A stretch of 15,081 nucleotides of DNA from JAPLJQ01 sp037143735 (GTDB lineage Bacteria > Desulfobacterota > Syntrophia > Syntrophales > UBA2185), in contig JBAWYD010000065.1 in the NCBI GenBank assembly GCA_037143735.1, positions 1-15,081 on the forward strand, written 5' to 3'. The notes beneath the pieces were generated by a model. That model was not told the DNA's origin. It saw nothing but the letters and a program-made list of their open reading frames with translations, and did not search any database. A program made the position numbers and the translations under genes. Positions within the stretch are counted from its first letter, which is position 1, and every line of letters starts with the position of its first letter. Shown here in pieces: positions 6,496-14,586 of the stretch.

Positions 6496-8787
6496 TCAGA
6501 TAGCAGGTTCGGGGTAGTCAATGCGGTGATGGAAAATGCCGTTGAGAATACGGTTGAAGCTCTCACCGATTTTATTCAAGTCCCGAAGGGTTAATTCGCA
6601 TTCATCGAGCTGACCATCCATGAAAACCCTTTCAATGCGGTCTCTCACAAGGTTTTTTATCCGGGAGGGGGTTGGATTGGACAGGGTACGGCAAGAGGCC
6701 TCAATGACATCTCCTAAAAGCACAAGACCGGCCTCCCTGCATTGTGGTTTAGGCCCGGGATATCGAAAATCGCTTTCAGGCAGTGATCTTATAGAATGGT
6801 CCCTGTCTTTTTTGGATTTTTCATAAAAGTAGCTGACCAGGCTTGTCCCGTGGTGCTCCCGTATAATATTCATGATCTGTCTTCCCAGTTTGATTTTACC
6901 TGCCAGTTCAAACCCTTCTTTAACGTGCGTGATAATGATGAGGCTGCTCATTTTGGGTGACAGGCGATCATGCTTGTTTTCTCCGTTTCTCTGGTTTTCA
7001 ATAAAATAAAGAGGTTTTTTAACTTTACCGATGTCATGGTAATAGGCGCTCACTTTGGCAAGAAGTGAATTTGCTCCTATGGCCTCAGCGGCAGCCTCCA
7101 CAAGGGAAGCGACGACAATGCTATGATGATAAGTCCCCGGGGCTTCCATAATCATTTGTTGAAATATTGGTTGGTTCAGGTTGGCAAGTTCCAGGAGTTT
7201 AATGTCTGTTGTATAGTCAAAGAGATTCTCAAAAATGGGCGTTATACCGGCAATAATAATTCCAGAAATGATGCCTCCTGTAATACCCATGATAAATTTG
7301 AAAAGAGTTCCCAAAGTAGCAATGTCACCATGGATCAAACTGATGAAAAGAATAGTTCCGCAGTTTACGAGGCCTAAAAAGAGACCAATTCTAAGAAACG
7401 CTGAACGTTTTTTACATTGAACAACCTGATAGGATGCAAAAACGCTCCCAATAAAAGCAAAAAGGGTTATGTGAATCTTGCTGTCGAAGAGAAAGGCAAT
7501 CACAACTGATGTAAAGATTGAAAAAAGTAAAGCGATATTCTGATTGATAAGAATTCCAACCAGGATGGCTCCGACGGCAAAAGGGATAGCATAAAAACAT
7601 ACTTCGTGAGACAGGAAAGGGAAGGCCCGGTTTATGGCCTCAGACATGAAAATACCTGTTTTTACGAGTATTATCTGAAGGAGGGCTGTAATACTCAGAA
7701 AAAGGACATCATGAACCCTTCTATCTGATCTTAACCAACTTTTTGCTAAAAAATAGAGGACAACGATCAGAGTCGTGATCATAAGAAACATGCCTGGGAA
7801 AATCGATAGAGTTGAAAATCCCGTTTCACCCTTTATCTTGGAGTAGGCATCAAGCTTATCCATATCTATTATGGCAATCTTCTGACCTTCACGAACGATC
7901 ATCTCATCCTTCTGGACTTGATAAAAGACAGGCTTGACATCTTTTAAAGCTGTCTGTTTTCTCCTTTCAGAAGCATTCTTGTTGAAGGTGAGATTAGGTT
8001 GTATCAATTTCCTGGCAAGCATTATAGCCAGTCGTTTCATATCCTGTCCATCTTCACTTAAAACCACAGACACCCTTTCGCGTATAAGGCTATCCAGATT
8101 ACTGATATGTCTGATCAAATCCAGATTTTTTTCATCTTTTTCTTTCTGGGTTTTAATGTCCCGAATGATAATGCCGTTATCTATGTCCTGTTTCAAAAAT
8201 GTCACGTTGGTGATCGATTCAGAATGATATATCGACGCAATGAGCCTGGAGATTTTTTCGGATAAAGAAGGTGTAAATCTATATTTATTGAGTATATTAA
8301 ATTCATCGTCCGTAAGCGTAATACCCAGCGCTTCTTCAAAAGTTTTTTTCGACTGCCTGAAAAAACGCTGTGTTGTAGAAAGGGAAGACTTGACTGAAGC
8401 TTCTTGTGAATATGATTGTGCAATCATCGTGAAGGCTTTTGTCAGGTTAGCCCTGATTTGGACGGGGACATCACTGTCGTAATCATAGACGTATTGAATA
8501 TCTTTTATGACCTCAAATCTTTTTTGTTCAATGGATGTTCTGTCTTCAACAAGAAAATCCCGATCAGCCCTGACATCTCTTGTAGCAATGGAACCAGCTT
8601 TGTATTCAAGACGGGAAAAGTGTGTATCAGGAGTAAGAAGAAAGGCCAGAATAATATTTAAAATGATAATGATGGCCCATCCCTGGAATTCAGTATTTCT
8701 GAAAATTACGGGAGTGAATTTTATTTGACCTGTGTTCTTTTTCAGGAATTGAAATACCTGATCTTTAAATTTACTTGCAGATAACAT
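6496..8787 (-). CDS. pgpH: 7TM-HD family c-di-AMP phosphodiesterase (PgpH-like)
   Basis: This 763-residue membrane protein has the 7TMR-HD architecture. One N-terminal membrane helix lies at about 36-52. A large extracytoplasmic 7TMR-HDED domain follows (about 55-320; it includes VRADRDFLVEDRTS and DVKPVFYQVQKDEMIVREGQ). Next come about seven membrane helices (about 325-515) and a cytoplasmic HD domain (about 535-735). HD-domain metal ligands are visible as His555 (GTYHHS), His584-Asp585 (AYYHDIGK), His621, His645/646 (REHHGTS) and Asp693 (LGDVIEA). From family knowledge, the Listeria and Bacillus homologues (PgpH/YqfF) hydrolyse the second messenger c-di-AMP to pApA. The synthase (DacA type) is not in this window. 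The ATG at 8787 lies only 5 bp after the phoH stop and has a weak Shine-Dalgarno sequence, so translation is probably coupled to phoH. Substrate is inferred from the family. Confidence 0.92.
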   Translation of the reverse strand: MLSASKFKDQVFQFLKKNTGQIKFTPVIFRNTEFQGWAIIIILNIILAFLLTPDTHFSRLEYKAGSIATRDVRADRDFLVEDRTSIEQKRFEVIKDIQYVYDYDSDVPVQIRANLTKAFTMIAQSYSQEASVKSSLSTTQRFFRQSKKTFEEALGITLTDDEFNILNKYRFTPSLSEKISRLIASIYHSESITNVTFLKQDIDNGIIIRDIKTQKEKDEKNLDLIRHISNLDSLIRERVSVVLSEDGQDMKRLAIMLARKLIQPNLTFNKNASERRKQTALKDVKPVFYQVQKDEMIVREGQKIAIIDMDKLDAYSKIKGETGFSTLSIFPGMFLMITTLIVVLYFLAKSWLRSDRRVHDVLFLSITALLQIILVKTGIFMSEAINRAFPFLSHEVCFYAIPFAVGAILVGILINQNIALLFSIFTSVVIAFLFDSKIHITLFAFIGSVFASYQVVQCKKRSAFLRIGLFLGLVNCGTILFISLIHGDIATLGTLFKFIMGITGGIISGIIIAGITPIFENLFDYTTDIKLLELANLNQPIFQQMIMEAPGTYHHSIVVASLVEAAAEAIGANSLLAKVSAYYHDIGKVKKPLYFIENQRNGENKHDRLSPKMSSLIIITHVKEGFELAGKIKLGRQIMNIIREHHGTSLVSYFYEKSKKDRDHSIRSLPESDFRYPGPKPQCREAGLVLLGDVIEASCRTLSNPTPSRIKNLVRDRIERVFMDGQLDECELTLRDLNKIGESFNRILNGIFHHRIDYPEPAI

Positions 8788-8792
8788 GATGA

Positions 8793-9788
8793 TTACGTCG
8801 TTCTTTTTCTTTTCTTGCCGCGATCTAAATGGTTGTAAGCCCTTATGACATCCTGAACAAGGGGATGTCTCACCACATCAATTTCTGAAAAATAGACAAA
8901 TCGAATTCCTTCGATATTTTTTAATATTTTTTCCGCCTCTATAAGGCCGGGTACTTTGTCAGATGGAAGATCAATCTGGGTAATATCACCCGTAATCACC
9001 GCCCTGGAACCAAAACCCAGTCTTGTTAAAAACATCTTCATCTGCTCCGAGGTCGTGTTCTGAGCTTCGTCGAGAATGACAAAAGCATCATTCAATGTCC
9101 TTCCACGCATGAAGGCGAGAGGAGCGACTTCAATGATACCTTTATGAATCAAAGCGGATGCCTTGTCAAAATCAACCATATCAAACAGGGCGTCGTAAAG
9201 AGGTCGGAGGTAGGGATTGACCTTTTCTGAAAGGTCACCGGGCAGGAAACCGAGCTTTTCGCCCGCCTCGACAGCAGGCCTTGCGAGCACGATTCGGTTG
9301 ACCCTTTTATCAAGCAGAGCTGATATCGCCATGGCCATTGCCAGATAGGTCTTGCCTGTCCCGGCGGGGCCTATACCGAAAACCATATCGTAATTTCGGA
9401 TGGAGTCAATATAAAGTTTCTGGGCGATGCTTTTTGGTGTAATGACCCGTTTCTTCGATGATATGAAGACTGTGTCCAAAAATATTTTCTCAAGATCGAC
9501 AGAATTATTGCTGGACAGAATCCGGTGGGCATAATCGATGTCTGCAGGATATATGGGATATCCTTTTTCAAGAAGATTATACAGCTGGATGATAAGATTA
9601 TGTATCAGATCGGCGGCCAAATGATCGCCCGTGATGGATAAATGATTTCCACGCAAGGTAAGTTTGACAGACTCTAATTTCTCAATTACCTTTATGTTCC
9701 TGTCATGTTCTCCCAACAGGCTTCTTATGATATTATAGTCTGAGAAACTTATTTTTCTGACAGAAATACTATCTGGTTTTTGTTTCAA
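8793..9788 (-). CDS. ybeZ: PhoH-like P-loop ATPase (YbeZ)
   Basis: This 331-residue cytoplasmic PhoH-family ATPase resembles the helicase-1A fold. Walker A is GPAGTGKT (140-147), Walker B is AFVILDEAQN (Asp240, Glu241), and ITGDITQIDLP (about 265-275) is the family sensor-type motif. The region ARPAVEAGEKLGFLPGD matches PhoH proteins closely. The N-terminal ~100 residues form the usual KH-like/variable part. In E. coli ybeZ is next to ybeY and its product interacts with YbeY in RNA metabolism. The start is TTG at 9788, because no in-frame ATG lies near the conserved N-terminus. GAGGA is found upstream, at a somewhat long spacing of 11 bases. It is the first gene of the phoH-pgpH-ybeY operon, and its stop is 5 bp from pgpH. 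Confidence 0.94.
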   Translation of the reverse strand: MKQKPDSISVRKISFSDYNIIRSLLGEHDRNIKVIEKLESVKLTLRGNHLSITGDHLAADLIHNLIIQLYNLLEKGYPIYPADIDYAHRILSSNNSVDLEKIFLDTVFISSKKRVITPKSIAQKLYIDSIRNYDMVFGIGPAGTGKTYLAMAMAISALLDKRVNRIVLARPAVEAGEKLGFLPGDLSEKVNPYLRPLYDALFDMVDFDKASALIHKGIIEVAPLAFMRGRTLNDAFVILDEAQNTTSEQMKMFLTRLGFGSRAVITGDITQIDLPSDKVPGLIEAEKILKNIEGIRFVYFSEIDVVRHPLVQDVIRAYNHLDRGKKRKRTT

Positions 9789-9809
9789 TGAGATAAATTT
9801 CCTCAGTTT

Positions 9810-9862
9810 TAACGATTATCATAAATAATCAGACGGAATATCCGGATCAAAAATAACGCGAT
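9810..9862 (-). promoter_or_regulatory. Possible phoH operon promoter/operator region
   Basis: The 130-bp gap between phoH and the M20 gene is the only upstream space for the phoH operon promoter. On the minus strand it holds a TATGAT (plus-strand ATCATA at 9818-9823) that resembles a sigma-70 -10 box, and a TTGATC about 22 bases further upstream, too far for a good pair. A TATTTA beginning three bases earlier gives a 17-base spacing. An inverted repeat, GATTAT-5 bases-ATAATC (9814-9830), overlaps the -10 candidate and could bind a dimeric regulator. All of this is weak, AT-rich sequence. Confidence 0.25.
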
Positions 9863-9918
9863 GTTCAAAGCACTATCATTCAAAATGTTTGGATGCAACA
9901 CTTTTGTCCCTTGGTGAC

Positions 9919-11160
9919 TCACATTTGGAGGAATAAGTGGGCAAACACTTTTGCATTTCCCAACATGTTGGCAATGACGCAGCTCTCATTCGGTTGATGG
10001 GCCATGTAGGTGACTTTAGACCATACGGCTGCAGGATAACCATGAAGTCGAAAGACGGCTGCCACAGTTCCTGCTCCATAACCCTGCGGAGAGGCCTCAA
10101 CTTTGTATACATCTCTGACTGCCTCCTTGAGAGCGATAACAACCGGGGCATCATGGGGTGTTGATGGCGGCGCCTGAAGCTGCTGAATCGGAGTAATTTC
10201 AATGGTAACACCAAATTTCCGCTCAATTTCATCCGCCATGCCTCTAATTTCAGAAAAAACTTCCGATAAAGGATATTCCGGCAGAATTCTGCCGTCGATA
10301 TAAAAGACATCTTCGCCTGGTATGGTATTAATGTTGGGAATGTTAGACTCTTTTTTTGTCGGTTGAAAGGTACTCGATGGCGGTTCAAAAAAAAGGTTGC
10401 GGGCGTTAAAAATGTGATGAAGATCATTAAGCCTGACCACAAGATGGGAGGCAGCCTGGAAAGCGTTCTTTCCAAGATTCGGTATGCTGGCATGGCATTG
10501 TTTCCCAATGGTTTTAAAGCGTAGCCAGAAAATGCTTTTCTCGACAATTTCGATTAGTGTTCCATCAGCGTTACCCAAATCAGGAATCAGTATCAGGTCT
10601 GTTTTACGGAAAGGATTGTCACTGTGGTCCATCACATAAGTCAGGCCATATCGACTGGAAGTCTCCTCGTCAGAAACAAAGGCCAATCCTATTGATTTTT
10701 CGGGGATCATGCCTTCGTCAAGGAATGCTTTTGCAGCAAATATGGATGCCACCATATCCTGCTGATTGTCTTCCGTTCCTCGTCCATAGATCCTGTCGTT
10801 TTTTACATAACCCACAAAAGGGTTTTCCTCCCAGAGAGCAGTTTCTCCCGGGGGGACGATATCCATATGGGTCAGGATCCATCTGGTTTGGTCTGTGTTC
10901 TTGCCGGGTATTTTTAGAATAAGGTTGGGACGCACACCAGACGAAACCCTCGAATCAGGAGCGTGCAGTTCAATCATATCGGGGAAATTCATTTTTTTAA
11001 GGCAGGAGGAGATGAGTTTCGCTTTTTCGAATTCACCATCACCGCCGTTATCCGGCGAGATAGCAGGGATAGCGGTGAGGGCCAGTTGCATCTCTATCAT
11101 GGCATTGACATAGGTATCGATTCTACGGGTAATTTTATCGAAACCTTCTTTGTCAATCAC
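9919..11160 (-). CDS. M20 family metallopeptidase
   Basis: This 413-residue zinc-dependent amidohydrolase/exopeptidase belongs to the M20 (ArgE/DapE/CPG2-like) family. Metal and catalytic residues are in place: His98 and Asp100 in LTHMDIVPPG, bridging Asp131 in GRGTEDNQQ, general base Glu165 and ligand Glu166 in SDEETSS, Asp194 in LIPDLG and His388 in MAHQPNE. The lid/dimerisation domain (about 205-325) begins with FWLRFKTIGKQCHASIPNLGKNA. No signal peptide is seen, so it probably acts in the cytoplasm on a small peptide or acylated amino acid; the substrate cannot be told from sequence. The start is GTG 11160, with GGAG seven bases upstream, and it overlaps the stop of the preceding M16 gene by four bases (GTGA). 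It is therefore the last, translationally coupled gene of the peptidase operon. DapE or ArgE identity is possible but not supported by context. Confidence 0.9.
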   Translation of the reverse strand: MIDKEGFDKITRRIDTYVNAMIEMQLALTAIPAISPDNGGDGEFEKAKLISSCLKKMNFPDMIELHAPDSRVSSGVRPNLILKIPGKNTDQTRWILTHMDIVPPGETALWEENPFVGYVKNDRIYGRGTEDNQQDMVASIFAAKAFLDEGMIPEKSIGLAFVSDEETSSRYGLTYVMDHSDNPFRKTDLILIPDLGNADGTLIEIVEKSIFWLRFKTIGKQCHASIPNLGKNAFQAASHLVVRLNDLHHIFNARNLFFEPPSSTFQPTKKESNIPNINTIPGEDVFYIDGRILPEYPLSEVFSEIRGMADEIERKFGVTIEITPIQQLQAPPSTPHDAPVVIALKEAVRDVYKVEASPQGYGAGTVAAVFRLHGYPAAVWSKVTYMAHQPNESCVIANMLGNAKVFAHLFLQM

Positions 11161-12584
11161 AATCTATCTCCAATTTTCTGAATGTCACCGAACTTTGATT
11201 TTAATGAATCATAGACCTTTTCATTTCCTACGACAAGGATATTGGCTTCATCGAAAGACAGATATATGTTGGCAACTGACCTCACATGATCTGCATCTAC
11301 CTTTTTGATCTTTTCTCTGAATGTCAACAGGTAATCTTCAGGTAATTTATTATATTCATTCATCATTTGTTGTTGTGCTATTTGATCTGCCGAGAGGAAA
11401 GAAAATATGAAGCTGTTATTGATGGCATTTTTTGACCAATCAAGTTCGTTTTGACTTATCTGACTGTTTTTTACATTTCCTATAATGGATTGGATCAATG
11501 ATAAGACGGTTGATGTTGTTTCAGAACCAGTAATTGCGTAAGCCACAAAAATGCCATGATCACTTCTGGCTTTATAAAAGCTGCCGGCAGTGTAGGCAAG
11601 CCCGAGACTGCTTCTTATATCATGGAATATGCGGGAGCGAAAACCACCGCTTCCGATGATGAAATCAAGAATCTCAAAGGCGTACGAATCGGTATCCGGT
11701 TTGGCCGGCGCAAGGTATCCGTGAATAACAATAGATTGTGGCATCTCCTTGGAAAGAAAAAAGATACGACCCTTATTTTTTCCAGGGGCAGGAATCACAA
11801 CCGTTTCATTTAACGTTGTATTCCACATACCGAAATATTGATTTATTTTATGGATAGCCTCATTTGAGGTTATGTCTCCTGTGACGGTCATCATGGCATT
11901 TTTGGGGGAAAAGAATCTTTTGTAAAACTTTACGAGATCGTCACGCTGAATTTTTTCGACAGACGAAATTGTAGCCAACCTTCCCCGCGGAGTGTTCCGG
12001 TACATGATCCGATTAAATTCTCTGAATGCAAGTTTTTGAGGATCATCATTTATTCTTCTGAGTTCTGCTATCTTCAATGCTTTTGCAAGGTTACACTTTT
12101 CCTCCTCGAATGCGGGATGCTGTAGGATCTCAGATAAGACATTAAGCCCCTTATCAAGATCTTTTTTCAGAATGGAAAGGTTAACTGATGCGTAGTCTCG
12201 ATTTACGGAAATGGAAAGCGTACCTGCAAAGAATTCCAATGTTTCATCTACGGCATTTCCTGATAGAAAACGGGTTCCCCCTGTTCTCAACACATCACCG
12301 GTTAGTTCTGCAAGGCCTTCTTTACCGATGGGATCATGAACAGATCCAATTTTTACGACTACTGAAATGTTAATGAGAGGAATTTCATGATCTTCAAGAC
12401 TGTAAAGAATGATTCCGTTTTCCGTGACAACCCTTTGCGCCTGGGGGAGTGAAATATGTAATGGCGGGTATGACAATTGATCAGGGCTGTTATGGGGGGG
12501 TAATGAAGAAACGCGAGACGCACAGGCGCATAAAACAAAAATAACCGACCAAATCAAGGCAGACATATAAGTGTATCTTTTCAT
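11157..12584 (-). CDS. Non-catalytic M16 peptidase homologue, predicted lipoprotein
   Basis: This 475-residue M16 (pitrilysin/MPP-like) protein has two M16 domains but a lost active site. The segment aligned to HxxEH of its neighbour reads ELTGD (about 93-97, within GLAELTGDVLRTGGT), so the zinc ligands are missing. The second half keeps the SSLGLAYTAGSFYKA segment that is typical of the partner subunit in bacterial M16B heterodimers. The N-terminus is a lipoprotein signal: KR, a hydrophobic core, then LCAC with the likely lipidated Cys21 (Cys at -2 is uncommon). It is probably anchored at the membrane and pairs with the catalytic M16 encoded just upstream, from family knowledge. ATG 12584 follows the upstream stop by 10 bp and has no clear Shine-Dalgarno sequence. 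A second ATG six codons downstream would shorten the signal peptide and is less likely. It overlaps the M20 gene by 4 bp. Confidence 0.9.
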   Translation of the reverse strand: MKRYTYMSALIWSVIFVLCACASRVSSLPPHNSPDQLSYPPLHISLPQAQRVVTENGIILYSLEDHEIPLINISVVVKIGSVHDPIGKEGLAELTGDVLRTGGTRFLSGNAVDETLEFFAGTLSISVNRDYASVNLSILKKDLDKGLNVLSEILQHPAFEEEKCNLAKALKIAELRRINDDPQKLAFREFNRIMYRNTPRGRLATISSVEKIQRDDLVKFYKRFFSPKNAMMTVTGDITSNEAIHKINQYFGMWNTTLNETVVIPAPGKNKGRIFFLSKEMPQSIVIHGYLAPAKPDTDSYAFEILDFIIGSGGFRSRIFHDIRSSLGLAYTAGSFYKARSDHGIFVAYAITGSETTSTVLSLIQSIIGNVKNSQISQNELDWSKNAINNSFIFSFLSADQIAQQQMMNEYNKLPEDYLLTFREKIKKVDADHVRSVANIYLSFDEANILVVGNEKVYDSLKSKFGDIQKIGDRL

Positions 12585-12594
12585 ATAATTACGG

Positions 12595-14100
12595 TCATTG
12601 CTTTTTTTTAACCAGGCTGGCCACAGTCCTGTTATCTGATGTTAAATAACGGCGGGCTACACGGATAATATCTTCACTTGTGATCTTTTCGATAACATTG
12701 ATATGATGAATAAAATATCTATAATCTCCTGCCAGAGTTTCAAAGTAAGAGAGGGTGCTGGCGAGACCGGCATTAGAATCAAGACCCCTGATGAAATCGG
12801 CTTTTAGTTGATTTTTTATTTTTTCAAGTTCCTTTTCAGATACGGGTTCTGTCTTAAGTCTATCGATTTCAGAATATATAGCGGCTTCCAATTCAGCATT
12901 GGTGCGGGGGTGACGCGGGATGGCATATAATACAAATAGATTCGGATATCTTGATCCCGGCATTCCATTAACGGTCTGAACGGTTTCTGCCAGCCCCTTA
13001 TCCCGTACAAGAGCCTTGTAGAGTCTGGATGTTCTTCCTTTGGAAAGGATAGCTTCCATGACGTCAAACACATAATCATCAAAAGCAGGCATGTTCGGTT
13101 TATGGTACCCTATGATGATATGGGGGTTTGCGTCAAAGAGAACCTCAATCCGCCTTTCGCCTGTCTGAAGCGGTTCTTCGGTTACATGGGTACGGGTGAT
13201 ATTCTGGCGGGGTATGGGACCGAAATATTTTTTTATGATTTCAAGCGTTTTTACAGGATCAATATCTCCCACCACGGCAATGACTGTATTATCTGGAGCA
13301 TGATATTTTTTAAAAAAATATTCTGTATCGTCCATGTTTATGAAATTTAAGTCTGACGACCAGCCAAGGATGGGATGCCTGTATGGATGGGCTATAAATG
13401 CCGCCGCAAAAAATTGTTCAAATAATTTTCCACCCGGATCTGATTCGATACGCTGCTTCCGTTCTTCCTTAACCACATTGCGCTCTGCATAGAATTCTCG
13501 AAAAACAGGATCAGTCATTCTGTCTGCTTCTATTCTTGCCCAGAGTTCAATCTTGTTTGAGGGAAGGCTGACATGATATGTTGTCAGGTCCCTTCCTGTG
13601 GAAGCATTGATATCAACGGCGCCATTTTCCGTGTAAATTCTATCAATTTCGTTTTCTACCATCCACTTTTTGTGTTCTTTGTTTAATTTATCCAACTGTA
13701 TTTTCAGCAACTCGAGCTGCTTCCCATCGGTTTGATTACCTTTCATTATTTCAAGATCAAGCAAATGGCCTGTTCGTGCAATTTGTTTGAGAACTTTTTC
13801 TTCAATTTCATAATTTTTTGTTCCAACTGTCTTCGTTCCTTTAAATAAGAGATGTTCAAGAAGGTGAGCGGCGCCGGTCTTGCCGGTTTCTTCATCGACG
13901 GATCCCACGCGGTGTCTTATATAAAAAGAAACCGTAGGGCTCATATGCCTCTCAAGCATGAGGACCCTCATGCCGTTTTCCAAAGTAGACAAGATGACCT
14001 TCTTTTCCAGATCGTACGGCAAGACGCTTGATGGGAAACTGAATAAAATCAGGATAGATATGAAGAGCATCCTGGATATGGTTTTAAATTTTATTTTCAT
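12595..14100 (-). CDS. Catalytic M16 (insulinase/pitrilysin family) zinc peptidase, exported
   Basis: This protein of about 501 residues has an inverted zinc-binding motif HLLEH (His79, Glu82 and His83 from this start) in AAHLLEHLLFKGT. The third ligand is probably Glu213 in ERNVVKEERKQ. The distance from HxxEH is ~50 residues longer than in mitochondrial MPP because a charged helical stretch (about 110-160, KQLELLKIQLDKLNKEHKKW) is inserted; to my knowledge this is common in a bacterial subgroup. NASTGRDLTTYHVSLP follows. The C-terminal M16 domain holds ILSKGRTSRLYKALV and RGLDSN. Residues 1-29 form a signal peptide (basic N-terminus, FISILILFSF core, possible cleavage near VLPYD), so the enzyme is probably periplasmic. 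ATG 14100 is chosen for the signal peptide; ATG 14106 and TTG 14130 are in-frame alternatives, and no strong Shine-Dalgarno decides. It likely forms a heterodimer with the next gene product to cut short or unfolded peptides. Confidence 0.92.
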   Translation of the reverse strand: MKIKFKTISRMLFISILILFSFPSSVLPYDLEKKVILSTLENGMRVLMLERHMSPTVSFYIRHRVGSVDEETGKTGAAHLLEHLLFKGTKTVGTKNYEIEEKVLKQIARTGHLLDLEIMKGNQTDGKQLELLKIQLDKLNKEHKKWMVENEIDRIYTENGAVDINASTGRDLTTYHVSLPSNKIELWARIEADRMTDPVFREFYAERNVVKEERKQRIESDPGGKLFEQFFAAAFIAHPYRHPILGWSSDLNFINMDDTEYFFKKYHAPDNTVIAVVGDIDPVKTLEIIKKYFGPIPRQNITRTHVTEEPLQTGERRIEVLFDANPHIIIGYHKPNMPAFDDYVFDVMEAILSKGRTSRLYKALVRDKGLAETVQTVNGMPGSRYPNLFVLYAIPRHPRTNAELEAAIYSEIDRLKTEPVSEKELEKIKNQLKADFIRGLDSNAGLASTLSYFETLAGDYRYFIHHINVIEKITSEDIIRVARRYLTSDNRTVASLVKKKQ

Positions 14101-14134
14101 GATCATTGCATATGTCAAAAGAAGGGACAAAGCC

Positions 14135-14362
14135 TCATAGACGTTTAGAGGATTTTAAAAAAGTATGTATACGGAAGGTAGGATAAATGATTCCTACGAT
14201 ACTGATTAAAATGATCAGGCTTGATGAGAAAAAAGACATGATAAACTCCAGCGGGTTCTTCAGGGAATATGCACCCATGAGGGATTCAATGCCAAATATA
14301 AGAAAAAACAACGATAAAATTCCAATGAAGAGGTTTTTGCCCCACCATATCCCCAAATGCAT
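14135..14362 (-). CDS. Small two-helix membrane protein, unknown
   Basis: This protein of about 75 residues is not one I recognise. Two hydrophobic helices are visible: KNLFIGILSLFFLIFGIESL (about 9-28) and SSSLIILISIVGIIYPTF (about 45-63), with a short polar loop and a basic C-terminal tail (FLKSSKRL). This predicts an inner-membrane hairpin. ATG 14362 is preferred over ATG 14377 because AAGGA lies seven bases upstream of it. The longer form would overlap the stop of the MORN remnant in an ATGA arrangement and add five residues (MKDHN). The stop is 34 bp before the M16 peptidase start, and the gene is in the same direction, so it is probably co-transcribed. A role with the peptidases is only suggested by position. 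Confidence 0.6.
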   Translation of the reverse strand: MHLGIWWGKNLFIGILSLFFLIFGIESLMGAYSLKNPLEFIMSFFSSSLIILISIVGIIYPTFRIHTFLKSSKRL

Positions 14363-14373
14363 ATTATGATCCT

Positions 14374-14586
14374 TCATTCATTATGAATATCCCGGGGCAA
14401 GACAACCTTAAATGTCCTGTCATCGGTCTGTTGAACCTTTTCCTGTTTACCGTTTGCCCATATCATGATTCCGATTCCATCAAGCCGGTCATTCTTAAAT
14501 TGCCCGGTGACTTTTTTCCCGTCAGGGAAAATCATGGTACCCCGACCGTTTCGCTTGTCGTCTGAGAATTGTCCTTCATAGGTTAT
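14374..14586 (-). pseudogene. 5'-truncated MORN-repeat protein remnant
   Basis: Reading the minus strand from 14586 to the TGA at 14374-14376 gives an open frame with two MORN-type repeats: YEGQFSDDKRNGRGTMIFPDG and, 23 residues on, VTGQFKNDRLDGIGIMIWANG. A 20-residue charged tail (KQEKVQQTDD... to DIHNE) follows. MORN repeats are ~23-residue beta-hairpin units found in tandem; intact proteins have more of them. No ATG, GTG or TTG exists in frame before the first repeat, since a TAA sits three codons upstream, and the frame begins right at the stop of the radical SAM gene. The first internal ATG (14535) would leave only 53 residues and one and a half repeats. I read this as the 3' end of a gene whose 5' part was deleted. 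A short translated fragment from 14535 cannot be excluded. Confidence 0.65.

Noticed and set aside
6471..6566. A 32-residue N-terminal extension of YbeY
   Set aside because: It would overlap the pgpH 3' end by about 70 bp and has no family match; ATG 6470 begins where YbeY proteins normally begin.
9876..10547. A 223-codon open frame on the minus strand overlapping the 3' half of the M20 gene
   Set aside because: It lies entirely in another frame of a gene with all M20 catalytic residues, shows no recognisable motif and has the composition of a shadow frame.
12595..14100. The long gap between HLLEH and the third zinc ligand as a novel domain insertion in the M16 peptidase
   Set aside because: A charged helical insertion at this place is, to my knowledge, shared by a subgroup of bacterial M16 peptidases, so it is not new.
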